Source: Saxidomus purpurata
Lineage: Eukaryota > Mollusca > Bivalvia > Venerida > Veneridae
Reading direction: 5' to 3'
DNA: 64,000 nt
Assembly (NCBI GenBank): GCA_022818135.1
Contig: JAFMSR010000001.1
Location: forward strand, 38,392,358-38,456,357
The stretch's first letter is position 1. Each line of letters begins with the position of its first letter. The position numbers were made by a program, and so were the translations under genes. Positions 33,701 through 45,118 of the stretch are shown piece after piece. The notes beneath the pieces are model-generated. The model searched no databases, was not told the DNA's origin, and was given only the letters and a program-made list of their open reading frames with translations.

Positions 33701-35900
33701 CAGCTGGATTTTACAGCTATTGTAAGTAACTTAGTTAAACTGACCTGTTAGCACAGATAGAAAACTTTAAAGGTTTGTGTAGTGATTTTACAATTAAGTA
33801 GAATTCAAGTTTGTGTTTCTGCAAGATGTGAAGTCTTGCAGTGTGACATCAAATCTAAGTGGAACATATATATGTGTTTTATTAAGTCAGACATGGCAGT
33901 ATTACAAAACTACAGCAAAACTTCACACAAGTCTTGAAACAGGGTCAGATAGACAGATATAAACATACATTGAAAACAATAATATTTGTTAGTGCAGAAA
34001 GCTGCGAATTTGAAATAGCAATCAACTGAAATTTTGCTCAGGTGGGATGTATAATTTAGTGGTTTTACAGTAAACAGTTTAGTTAGAGAAGATACCTTGA
34101 CTGGCATTGTTGGTAAATGTTGCATTGTTTACTTTTACATGTACCATATAGATGTACAAAGAGCAACTGAATCAACTGTTTAACACATTGTTTTAAACTT
34201 ATTATTCCAGGTTGTACAGTTTACTGTGATTCACCTGAAGGACTCTATCTGCAGTCTCGACTCACATATTGTCTACCAGTTTGTGAAAACAAATACCAAT
34301 AAACTACTGGGATTGCAGGTTAGTATCTTGAACATAAGTTACTGGTAATTTTGTTCTGTAAATGCATGTACTTCCTGCATTAAATGTTTACCTAAATACC
34401 AATGCCATACCTTAGTGCTTTACATTACTTTTTCATAACATCACACTTCTCTGGAAGAAGAAACGTGTCCTTATTCATACAGTTTTTGCCCATGCATTGA
34501 TGACTTTTGGTCATTGATTAGATTATATTATTCTTATATAGCTAGCATATATTGTTCAAGATTTGTTCAGCAAGCCAAAATACATTTAAATTCCAATCGT
34601 ATTTTATTTGATATACCTGTCACAAATTGTAGTTGAGTTCCTTCATACATTGTTTTATTGGTAATACAGGTTGTTTTCTCACTAAATGGATTTGATCATA
34701 GAATCTGTGTGTACACTTACTATTGAAGCTTCATTGATTTACTACCTAGCCTGTGGTTTTTATAACCAAAAGAACATGAGAATTAAAAGATGAAAGCCAA
34801 TCCTTGATCTTCCACAAACATAAAATTAAATATGAATCAAACTGAAAAGCTGAGGAATACAATGCAATTGGTATAATTGTTAATTAGAATTGCTCTGATA
34901 CATTCATCAGATTGCTGATAGTCATTTCTTGGTACATGTCGCAAATACTCTTTCCTTCTGAAAACTGCAAACATAACATAGGAAAACACAAGATTATGTC
35001 AACAATATCAGGTTTTTTTCCTGTCAGAGCATTTAGCAAAACCAAATCAGACTATGTGCATCATTTTATTGGGTGTCATATTATCAGAAGACAACCTTGG
35101 TTTATTCCATATAGTACCTAAATAAAAAAGTAAATATGCATTTTATCCTGACATGATAAATGTATTTTCCTTTTAATATTTCTCTCCAGCCAATATTTGT
35201 GTCATCAAGTGAATCAGACAGTCAGAAGGAGAATGAAAACCTTTCAGCAACTGGCAAAAATACGTATGTGAAAGATTCAACCAGTCAAGGTCAGCAGATC
35301 TCAGATACAACAGATGAAGGTGAAGGTCAGACATTACATATGGAATCAGATATACCGCAGCACTGTCACTTATGTGGAAAAATTGGGAAGCATGTAGAAA
35401 ATATCCCGTCAACCAGACAACATGAAGTGTGTACCTGTAGTGAGAGTGACCTTGAAGATCATGCAACTGAAAGGTCAGATGTCAAGGTCACAGGACAAAA
35501 AACTGTTAATGAATATAAAAAAGGAGAAGAGAATGGCATTGACAATGATAGACAGGGAAATGATTGTATTAATACCAGCAATATCAATACTAACTGTTTT
35601 GAGGATTTAGAAACCGAGACAGATCAGTTAGAATCATGTTGCGTGTGTCAGAGCTCTGAAATATTTTACGCATTGTTACCATGCCGACATGCCTGTGTTT
35701 GTAGTACATGTATCAAGCAACTAGATAAATGTCCAATATGTCGAAGCAGTATTGAGGCATATTTTAGACTGCACGATAGAATCAGTGGGCAGGAATCGAG
35801 AGACGATCTGGCACAGGCTGCTGCTACTGCTGCTGGACCTAGGTTGAACAGATGGCAGACTTTCAACCAGAGACTCAATGAAATGTTTGGTTTTGTTTAA
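26677..35900 (+). CDS. CGRRF1: Cell growth regulator with RING finger domain 1 (6 exons, complete)
   Basis: Join 26677-26807, 31797-31924, 32751-32925, 33520-33721, 34211-34318, 35190-35900; 1,455 nt, 484 aa, all junctions in phase. Probable membrane-anchored E3 ubiquitin ligase. Residues about 25-43 (FYSILSVLLCFFVMVVFIL) form an N-terminal membrane segment as in vertebrate CGRRF1. Conserved blocks follow: LLNPFCVQL, LLWGVDI, FFIKKASD, MLYPVVVVCLLEDCDRQLDF and the VIHL region. The C-terminal C3HC4 RING uses Cys398, Cys401, Cys413, His415, Cys419, Cys422, Cys429 and Cys432, all present. At 484 aa it exceeds the roughly 330 aa of the human protein, mainly through an acidic insert (residues about 255-390) and a longer tail after the RING. 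Upstream ATG 26677 is used; a second in-frame ATG is seven codons on. Shares its intergenic region with the divergent BTB gene. Confidence 0.92.
27032..27072 (+). promoter_or_regulatory. CRE + ETS + YY1-like motif cluster
   Basis: GACGTCACTTCCG (CRE-like joined to an ETS core) is followed 14 nt later by CCGCCATATTG (YY1-like). This resembles a compact CpG-type core promoter but lies inside CGRRF1 intron 1. Activity and direction unknown. Confidence 0.35.
29770..29870. repeat. GC-rich palindromic block
   Basis: A GC-rich stretch in AT-rich surroundings, with CCCTTGACCCCAATGGGGG and the perfect 14-bp palindrome GGGGGGCGCCCCCC. Probably a fragment of a dispersed repeat; it could form strong secondary structure. 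Confidence 0.6.
30172..30191 (+). other. G-run able to form a G-quadruplex
   Basis: A run of ten G, then CGGGGCGGGC. At least four G-tracts of three or more within about 20 nt. Flanked by AAGATCAA and TTGATCTT, an inverted 8-bp pair. Confidence 0.6.
30761..30792 (+). repeat. 32-T homopolymer
   Basis: Uninterrupted T tract ending at CGACCGGCC. It may be the A tail of a minus-strand retroposon, but no body was identified. Confidence 0.9.
31797..31924 (+). CDS. CGRRF1: CGRRF1 exon 2
   Basis: Acceptor TTGCAG, donor AAAG|GTATAT; phase 2 in, 1 out. Encodes VSLLNPFCVQL, matching the family's KNPFGLEI block. Confidence 0.88.
32751..32925 (+). CDS. CGRRF1: CGRRF1 exon 3
   Basis: Acceptor TTTCAG; the donor AAT|GTATCC is weak but is the only nearby one that keeps phase with exon 4. 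Encodes LLWGVDICTFQKEL. Confidence 0.82.
33520..33721 (+). CDS. CGRRF1: CGRRF1 exon 4
   Basis: Acceptor TTTACAG, donor ATT|GTAAGT. Encodes FFIKKASDILNHTV and PRMLYPVVVVCLLEDCDRQL, the best conserved part outside the RING. Confidence 0.92.
34211..34318 (+). CDS. CGRRF1: CGRRF1 exon 5
   Basis: Acceptor ATTCCAG, donor CAG|GTTAGT, 36 whole codons. Encodes VVQFTVIHLKDS and VYQFVKTN, matching the family's VSVIHI and YQYLLL blocks. Confidence 0.92.
35190..35900 (+). CDS. CGRRF1: CGRRF1 exon 6 (RING finger)
   Basis: Acceptor CTCTCCAG, stop TAA at 35898-35900. Encodes an acidic linker with an extra Cys/His cluster (Cys307, Cys310, His316, Cys329, Cys331), then the RING (398-432), then a 52-residue Ala/Arg-containing tail. 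Confidence 0.95.
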   Translation, partial: PIFVSSSESDSQKENENLSATGKNTYVKDSTSQGQQISDTTDEGEGQTLHMESDIPQHCHLCGKIGKHVENIPSTRQHEVCTCSESDLEDHATERSDVKVTGQKTVNEYKKGEENGIDNDRQGNDCINTSNINTNCFEDLETETDQLESCCVCQSSEIFYALLPCRHACVCSTCIKQLDKCPICRSSIEAYFRLHDRISGQESRDDLAQAAATAAGPRLNRWQTFNQRLNEMFGFV

Positions 35901-36449
35901 GCATTGTTTTTGTTACTTATATGTATAATTTATTCTGTGATTTTAATATAGGGGTAACAGTAATATATTTTGTTTTAACTTGTATTTACTTTATAGTTTA
36001 AACGGACCAAGTTAAATGAATTGCTGAAATTATCTTTGAACAAAAGTTCTACTTCACTTTTCAAAGATTTAGAAATTTACTGCCTTTTTAATTGTAAATA
36101 TGCATTTTTATAAATCACTTACTTATTACTGCCATGTGCAATAGGATTTACGTTAATAGAAAAATGTGTTTATGCTTGATAAGTTGATTGTTATGTTATG
36201 CTTGATAAGTTGATTGTTATGCTATGATTGATAAGTTGATTGTTATGTAGCTTAATTATGGTGTTAATTCATTACTCACTGATTTTTACAGCAGTTCACA
36301 TTCAGATTTTGAATATTTTTTTCAAATGTACATTGCACTTGGTGTCTTTAAATGATTTCTGATTAAGAGAAATTTCTTGTTTAGAAATGGTTTTCTTTTA
36401 TTATATGGCAAATCATGAAAATACAAGATAATATTTCCTTGGGTGAATA
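35901..36449 (+). other. CGRRF1 3' flank / 3' UTR
   Basis: AT-rich, no canonical AATAAA before the LINE. Contains three tandem 26-bp repeats. The poly(A) site is therefore unknown and could lie past the LINE. Confidence 0.5.
36171..36248 (+). repeat. 26-bp tandem repeat, 3 copies
   Basis: TATGCTTGATAAGTTGATTG + TTATGT starts at 36171, 36197 and 36223; one or two substitutions among copies. Confidence 0.92.
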
Positions 36450-37758
36450 TTTAAACTATTTTGCAGTTTGCAGAAGAGCTTTCCTCAGGTAAACAGACCG
36501 ACCTTGTCCTACTTGATTTTAGTAAAGCCTTCGACAAAGTCAACCATCTTAAATTATTACTTAAACTCCAAGAGCATGGTGTCTCCAGTCAAACTGTGTC
36601 TTGGATCCGGTCCTTTTTAATAGGTAGATCTCAGTCAGTAGTGGTTAACGGTTGCACGTCTGATCAAGTCCCTGTTACATCTGGGGTCCCCCAGGGCTCT
36701 GTCCTAGGACCTCTGTTGTTCCTACTCTATATAAATGATCTCCCTGACACGGTTACCTCCCAGGTGCGGCTTTTTGCTGATGACACTGCCGTTTACCTTG
36801 CAGTTACTTGCCTCTCTGATTGTCAAAGGTTACAAAATGATCTCTCTAAGCTAGAAACGTGGGAAAAACTGTGGGACATGGAAAATGTCAGGTCCTCCAT
36901 ATCACACATAGTAGAAAACCTATCCAGTTCCCATATAAGCTTCATGGTCAAACACTCTCACCAGCTAAGGATGCAAAATACCTTGGTGTAGACATCAGCC
37001 AAGATCTCAGCTGGAATACACACATCTCAAGAATAACAACAAATGCAAACAGAACACTAGGCTTTCTCAAACTTAACATCAAAACAAAACATGAAAATAT
37101 CAAATCACTCTCTTACAAAACATTAGTCAGACCACAACTAGAGTATGCATCATCTGTATGGTCACCACACACCCAGGTTAATATTCACAAGCTGGAGATG
37201 GTCCAGCGACGCACAATCAGATGGGTAAAAAATGATTATTCCAGAGATACCAGTGTGACAGACCTGCAGAACACCCTTGGATGGAGCACCCTTGGGGAAC
37301 AGGCGTCAAGCCTCCAAATTGGTTATGTTTTACAAAATATACTACAATCTTGTAGCAATCTCCCTGCCCAGTTACCTAGAAGTCCCAAACAGGTTAACAA
37401 GACATATGCACCCCCTTAGTCTCCGCCAAACCCATGCAAATTCGGACTTCTTTAAGTACTCTTTTTTTTTTTTCCCCATACCACAGTCCTGTGGAATAGA
37501 TTACCCACACATATTGCGATCCTGCCTGATCTTGAATCATTCAAGCAGGCAGTGGCCCAAATCAATTATTAGTCATACAACAGTTGTTTTTAACCCTTTT
37601 ACTCTTTTACTATTTTAACAGTTTTAACCGTCTTGTTTCTCTTGACTGTAGGAGCTATCTTGCAGTAGTTTTTATCTTTTATTAACACCCGGCGTGCACC
37701 CTGCCCATAATACTCGTGAGAGGTGTGAGGCAGTATAACAAGATAGATAGATAGATAG
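36450..37758 (+). mobile_element. 5'-truncated non-LTR retrotransposon (Jockey/CR1-type LINE), decayed
   Basis: Reverse transcriptase from DFSKAFDKV through SGVPQGSVLGPLLFLLYIND to the catalytic LFADDT box is open from about 36461. The frame shifts near 36885, again near 37420 and again around the T-run at 37465, so the thumb and C-terminal parts lie in other frames. The C-terminal LVRPQLEYASSVWSPH block typical of the clade is intact. The last frame ends TAG at 37570. A 3' tail with GATA repeats (37741-37758) is typical of such LINEs. No endonuclease domain is present; the copy is 5'-truncated and inactive. Confidence 0.9.
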
Positions 37759-38082
37759 AGTTGTTTAGAATTCCAATAGCATTTTGCATTTCTTTGTTTT
37801 AGGTTTGTTGAAGATTAAATACTAACACTTTGTATTCTGTTGTGTCTTCATTTCCCAGGAGAACTTTAACATTACATCTGTGGTTTGTAGTTCATATAAT
37901 ATATTATCGTATACCTGTCATAAATACTTAATACTGATTGGCCGATAGTGCTCAAGTGTCGGGTCTGCAAAAGTATGTGTAGACCTGGAAAATGATGTGT
38001 AAACCTGCACAGATTTCAAGACCTCATTTGTGTTATATATCCAATACTTTTAATGAAGTATACGGTATAATAATTTTAGGCT

Positions 38083-38125
38083 AATGTTTCGGTCAATATA
38101 TAGTTTTGCCATTGACCGAAACATT
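38083..38125. repeat. Perfect 15-bp inverted repeat
   Basis: AATGTTTCGGTCAAT (38083-38097) and its exact reverse complement (38111-38125), 13-nt loop. Could be a short MITE or a structural element. Confidence 0.85.
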
Positions 38126-41100
38126 AAGTCTATAATTGTAAAATGTACATTTACTAATTGTCAGCATGCATAATTTTTTCTCATAAAAATAGAACTTGAC
38201 AGAGATCTGTGGTCATAACTATTCTGTTATGTTTTATTTATGGTTGCTAAAAATGTGTAAATAACTAAATAAGCACATAATATTGGTGTAGCACACTATC
38301 TGTTCAGGCATATTACAGAGATTGAGAATCTGGTCAGGATCTTGCTATCATACACGGAAACATATTCTATCTAAGGTTTGGATTTCTGAAAAAATGAATA
38401 TGTCCAATTGTAAACAGTCCTGTATAACATTTTTTTATTCATCAGGGGACACAACTCTGGACATACTGGTTCCATCCACTGAAATAACTAACAATACTAG
38501 TTTAGTTACGATTGCTTAAGAAATGTGGCTTCCAGAGGGTAAACAAGGTCAAAATATCATAGTTTGTGTTAAATTGAGGGCATATATTAGGACATAGTGG
38601 CAAGATGAAACCCGTATGATATACTCTTTGATTAAGATTGTGAGAGTGTAAACATAGTTAAATGTTGACAAACGGATGGACAGACGTAAGCAATCTTGAG
38701 CATGTGATGCAATTAAGTAAAATCCATCTGTGTGTATTTTGTTCAAATTTTAGACTTTTTGACTTTTAACCTATGAATGTTACCTTGACTTTAGACCTGG
38801 AGACCTTGTTCCATGTTTCAGCTTTCTGTGATAGTGAAGACTTCATTTATTTAAAAATCTACTTATTTAAAAATCTACCAAAGCGTTTTGTTGATGCAGA
38901 CACATGACCTCCCTTCAAGTGTGGTGGAGGATCAAAAGTGCAATTGAACTTGGGCAAGTGATACAAGGTATCATGTCACTCTAGTTACAGAATTACACAA
39001 GAATATTCCGAGTTTTACAATTTGAAAATCTGCAATTGTTAAGCTATGAAATTTTGTCCTTGGTACCATGAACAAAAATGATCACAATTATCCAGACAAA
39101 TGATGAGTCAATGATTAGAAGAACTGCTAGAGTGCAAACAATTTTCTTCTATTTGAATCAATAACCCAATGACCCTGTTTCAATCAAAAGCAATAGTTAG
39201 AATTCATTTAGACCATTTTCTGCCAATTTCAATAACATTCATCATTTAGAGAATTCTGGTGTTAACAAAGTTGTTGGCCCCTATGTCCCCAAAGTGGATA
39301 CATGTTCACAGATAAGGTGTGTATCAGTCCAGATTTGAAGGGTTTGGTAACTGCCACCTACAGTCCAGTTTCTTCACTAAACCGAAACTTCTACTTAATA
39401 CCTTATCTAAGTGTCTGTGTCATGTTTCCATAGAACGCTGAACTATGTTCATTAATACTGTAAAGACTGCAGCAATAAAATGCAAGAACCTTGATACAAA
39501 CTGAAAAACAATCTAAATTAATACTAAATTGCACATTAAAGCATTTTCAAAAGGGATAATTTGGATGAAAACCACAACAACGGCAAAACTGTAATATTCA
39601 ATACTTTACTTTTCATAATGTCTGTCAACACAAATAATTAGGGTGTCTACAGGATGATCTTGAAGATAATACAGAGAGATTGAGCAAGCTGAAAAAATAA
39701 TCATGTATTCAGTTTCACACATTTGCATGCCAAGTTGTCATCTATCATACTGATTAAGATCTTGTCAATAATTCATTCGCCATCGTTCATTTATCAAACA
39801 CACTGTTGCTTTAAATTAATTAGAATCGTACAAAAATCTTTGATAAGGTCATGCGTATTTCGACAAAAAATTACACGATTGCTTTTATCTTCCTAATGCA
39901 CAAACTGCTACTCGCTGCAGCAATCAAATTTTTCAGCTCCATGATATCGACTGATGGTACGCAAGTTCAGATGGTAACTGGTAAATTGTTTTGTAAACAG
40001 GGTACGATAAACAGCAGTATGACAACTTGGCAACACCATTCAAGTTCTAATATTTACCTTTCAACATACATAGCTTCACTGCTGACTACACTAAATGGTA
40101 AGATGCAAGGAAAACAATTACGCTGTTTTATTCAATAAATTCTACTATTCAACAACAGAAGCAGTTTACTATTCTACTCTTTGTGTTTACAACATAGAAA
40201 GATGCATGTACTTTTGTTTCTATCATTTTGCACAAATACACGTCATACTCTGGTTATAAACATTACTTGTCCTGCATTAATGGTCTATGTTGTTTAAAAG
40301 ATCTTTGAAACTACGTCTTTCCAATTTCAGTCATTCTTTAAGACAACTTTTTCCTTGATATTTCTTCGCTGGATGTTTTAACTCCATAAAGTTAACTAAA
40401 CAACACCAGTTGACTTGTGACTCAAAGATGGAATTTTACTACATGCCGTAAGTTTGTTTCTATTACAATGCATGGAGGTTTACCGCACACTATACTTCTG
40501 CATTTGGGATTAAAACAAAACACAATTATATTATACATAGATTTCTTACACATTGTCATCAAATGCCACATGCAGACTTCAGGCACTTATAAACAAAATC
40601 TATGTTTTTCAAAGGAAATATGACAGTCTGGGCGTGTTGCTTTTGTCATTCGATATAACTATAAAAAGTCCTGCATATTTTACAAGTAAAATTACCTAAA
40701 ACTATCGGTCTGTTATAAATTTATACATAGCCTGAATGACAAACTGCTTGCATATACATATTCTCTTTTCTTAGTTAGAATAGTTACTGTGTATTTACTC
40801 ACTACTAAAAGTTAAAACTCTGGTGTTCATAAATTGAACCTCAAACTTGTCTTCAACATGCATTTATCTAACTAAAAACCAAGACTGCTTCTTTCAAGTT
40901 GTATATAAAAAGAAGAAAACATACCATACACACACATGGTGACAAATCATTTCTTACTGATGCAAAATATGGAATCCTAAACATACATAAACTTGGAATG
41001 TGATGTATCTATCTGTGTACGTATGTAAATAATTCACCATTCATCTAAATAATTTATCTATAACACACAGTATCTTTCCAAATGTATTGCCATACACGTC

Positions 41101-44100
41101 CTTATTTCTGTCGGTACACTTGAAAAGCCTTATAGTTAAACCTATATTTTCTATGGTGAATAGTAGCTCCATATTTAGAATTTTTAAGAGAAAATACACA
41201 CATGTTAGAAGTACATGGCTAACTTTAGACTTTGTATATCTTTTAAATGCTGAATTTCTGGTAGTAAACATTTTAACTGCATAAATAAACATTTAAATTC
41301 CCATTTTAATCAATCAATATATGGTTACACATTGTTTAAGCTGTAAGCTTGTTTTTGACATTGAAGATAAAGAAATGGGTCTATCTCTATTTAGTATCTT
41401 TATGAATGAATTTCAGTCTAGGTGCGAAGAATTTTATACAACATTACTTTGTGTAAGTGCAGCGTATTCACCCAACAGAAACAACAACTTGTATAGCATA
41501 CCGGTACAGAAAAACCAAGCAATCACACATATCCTCCAAGTACACTCTTTATTAATAAACAAAGCAAGGATTCAATAGTTTAACTAACTCCTTACATTGA
41601 GACAGATTATGACTAACGAAGATGAGGTTAGATGTTTCAATGAAACTTTACATGTTACTGTATATACCACGCTTGCTCTGACCTACATATAGTTACAATG
41701 ATCACATGACACCTAGTATAAATAGCATTTATATACATGTATTCAAAACTCAACATCTAACAAAGTAACAGACAAGGTACTGGTCCAGGTCACAAAAGTA
41801 AGAATTAATCTAGCACTCGAAACCTTAACTACGTCGAAAAAAACTAGGCAACATTTTCTCCTTTTTTTACATAAACATTCCAGAAATGTCAAATGAAATG
41901 ATTCGATTACTGAAATGAAAAACAATACCATTTACTCAGACTACAATATGTTCATCCCTTGTCTGAGTAAATTAGTGATAATATTTTAACAATGAAAACT
42001 TGTGTATAAGGAGCGGTACGAAATTAGTCCCTCTCTTGTTTCCTTTGACCATTTTAATGCGGCATGCAACTACTAACAACAGACATAACAAACCTCTGCA
42101 AAGTACATCTTTCCGGAGTCACACACATATCCTGTACCATACCAGAGTAATATATATCTAACATTATAATCTAACTTAATAATAAATATGGTTTTTTTTG
42201 TGACACTGCTCACTAGTGACTTCAACGAAACATCCTTACAACCTCTCCTTGAACAAGGCACAAAGTCAGTGATATATAATTTTTAAATTTCCAACTCAAA
42301 ACCAATAACAAATAACATGTATACATTATGCATGTATCCTCACCCAATTTCTGTGTAGCATTTCCGTTTTTGTTTCCGACTGGACAAGTTCAGTGCATGT
42401 GAAACACAACTATGCAATATTCAAATAAAAATATTTCACATCAGTTTCTGTGCTATCTAATCCAGGCAAGAAGTATACACAATCTTTCTTGAAAAATGTT
42501 TTTAAACTAGTAAATATCTGACCCTTTCATACAAAAATCAACTAACAATGCAATGACTTTTAAAACATCATTCTGAAACACTGTAAATTATCATAATAAA
42601 CTAACAATCTCAAATTTGTAAATGTCCAGGCACCTTGATATGTTTCGTAATGCAATAATAATTCAAAAAGCTACTTTGAGAAAGTCGCGCTACTCCTGTA
42701 ACTCTTCAAATTGGTCTCCTATTCTAAATTAGTGTCTTAAGACTCTTAAGAAATCCTACTGCTGTTTTATTTTATTGTAACTTATTAAGGCCTCTTCCAC
42801 TTCAATCGTACTTATTCAAAACGTTTCCTTTTCATCTTGGCAGCAATGATTCTGTTCTGATAAAAGTAATGAGATATGTTTGTGATCAAGTTAAAACATC
42901 CTAATGTAATATTGTAATATATAATATATATGTGTGTGTGTATGTACAAAATGTAAAAGTAAAATCTGGACGGAATAACAATACAACAGAAATGCAAAAA
43001 TGCAAAAATACATTAACTCTATATATTGTACAGTAAGCAGTCATCAGACTGACTGTGGCAACAACCACGCTGATATGTACCAGGTCTTTACCAAAGCTTT
43101 ACAATCAAAGATATCACTGTTGTCAAACATAAGCACTTAAAAAAGTTTAAAAAGAAAATGCCTTCCTGATTCACATGATTAGAAATCCAAAATATTTTAC
43201 CTAGAATGCTCAGATTTCAAAAAGGGGTTTCAACTCGAAAGGGAAATTTTTTTCCAGGAAAAATTTAGTTTGAAACATTAACTGGCACATTCTGTGAGTA
43301 GGTTTATATGCAGATAAAACCAAAACGCTTTTGATAAACATGATAAAATACAAACCTGTCAAATATACACTGAAATTGATTAAAAAATACGGAAATAATG
43401 ACTGGCAATATGCAATCTTGAATGTATCACAGGTCAAATGTAAACGATCCTAGGCTTTCAGAAAAGCATATGACTAAAGTAAAAACATAGCATTTAAAGG
43501 TATTCTTTTTTTTCAAATTAATGAATTAAGATGAAACAAATAAAATACAATGCAATACACTCCCAGAAGCACTTACAAAGTAAATAACTATGCAAAAAAT
43601 GATTTAAAATAAATAACCAAACACTTGGAGAAATTGCAAAAATATTTAAAAAGCACAACTTAAAATCACAGGAATTTTACTGCACCGTTGCTTGTAACAA
43701 ACACTAACTTGGACTTTCTAATCAGTAACTTTACACTACATCTGTCTCCTTTTGTAAAGAGTCTTATTTCAAATTACGTCTTAGGTAAAAAAGCAACTAA
43801 AGCGTACAAAAGATTATATTAAAGTCAATATACTGACACATGTCAGCGCTTTATAGGCTATATAATTTGTTTATGTTATCTAAATACCTACTTAATATTT
43901 TGACTAAGAATTTAATCTACTCTTGATGATCGACTAAGTAATTACAACATCACAGTCCTTTACGAAGCTGTTGTTAAGTTTCACATGTTAATTTCATTAA
44001 GCGTGTTATCAGTGTTTTCCCATATAACATGCTGACACTGCATCATTCAGTTAACGTCGGTGCTGTAATATATGCGTGGACCAAATCATCGTGATTCTGT

Positions 44101-44648
44101 CTACAACTGGTAAGGGCACAAAAATGAATTTCAATTTTAAATAATTTACAATACATACACTGAATGAGTCAATCAGGGATACCACTCCATAACATATCAA
44201 TAGAAACAATTTCTCTCTAACAAACATTAAATAGTTCACAATATCTACAAAAACCCATGATTTGTTTTCTTTAAATAAATATCTCAACAATACACGTAAC
44301 ACATGCAGTGCACAACTGTTTCTCAAGTCGAAAATCTTCAATCCTCAAGTAAATTGAGTTCTATTACCAGATTACTGATTAACAAACTCTCTAAATGTTT
44401 CACTCCAATCCCTTCAAAAATGGAATTCTTATTTCACAATTCACTGAGCAACAAGGAATGCATGCTTTTAAAGTTTTCCTTAACTTTGTTAAATATCTGC
44501 TTTTTGCTACCGAGTAGCAAATGAGTAAATAATTCTCACCAGCTTCAACATCATCGGCCCTCAATTCTTTGTTTTAGGTATCTCTGACAGAGATTGTTTT
44601 TTATATTCTATCACAATTTCCTATGACTAAACACAGATTCCTGAATAT

Positions 44649-44654
44649 TTTATT
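44649..44654 (-). terminator. TOGARAM1: Candidate poly(A) signal of TOGARAM1
   Basis: TTTATT on the + strand (AATAAA on the minus strand), about 210 nt beyond the TOGARAM1 stop. First good match downstream of the stop. Confidence 0.5.
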
Positions 44655-44861
44655 TCTGATGGAATTCTTTAACACAATGGATCATGCAAAGTTGACGTTA
44701 TCTTTAGCACTAAGTTCAACGGCCTGTGCTTACATTTTCTGTATGTACACACAAAATGTTCATTGTAAATGTACACAGTTTTCCACTGTTGGCCTCTTTT
44801 TAGTCTATTTTTGTCATTATCTCTTCTCTGTTTTCAGGCTAGAACCCGTCTATTAGCAGTT

Positions 44862-45118
44862 TCAGGAATCTATCAAATCCTGTAATAACTGAATATGTCT
44901 TGGGGTAACATTAGGGTCTCCAGAGGCTCTCTCAATCAACTGTGACCCCATATGATGATGAAGGGAGTTCACTAGCTTCCCTGTGGCTGTTCTTATACTA
45001 GAGCTACCACCCTGTACAGCCCCACTGCTATTAGTTGCTCCTAGAAGATGCCACAGTAAAGGCAACACATGCAATATGACCTGCTTCTGTTTCTTCGGGA
45101 ACACTCTATGCACAAGTT
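44862..45118 (-). CDS. TOGARAM1: TOGARAM1 exon p (C terminus)
   Basis: Acceptor TTTTTCAG, stop TGA at 44862-44864. Encodes LPLLWHLLGATNSSGAV, IRTATGKLVNSLHHHMGSQL and the family-type terminal helix. Confidence 0.94.

Larger units (their letters stand above)
37759..44861. other. Intergenic region between CGRRF1 and TOGARAM1
   Basis: About 7 kb without a recognisable exon on either strand. It is AT-rich, with a 15-bp-arm hairpin at 38083 and a short TA/TG microsatellite at about 42918-42942. The two flanking genes converge here, so parts may be long 3' UTRs. ORFs of 60-96 codons show no family features. Confidence 0.55.
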
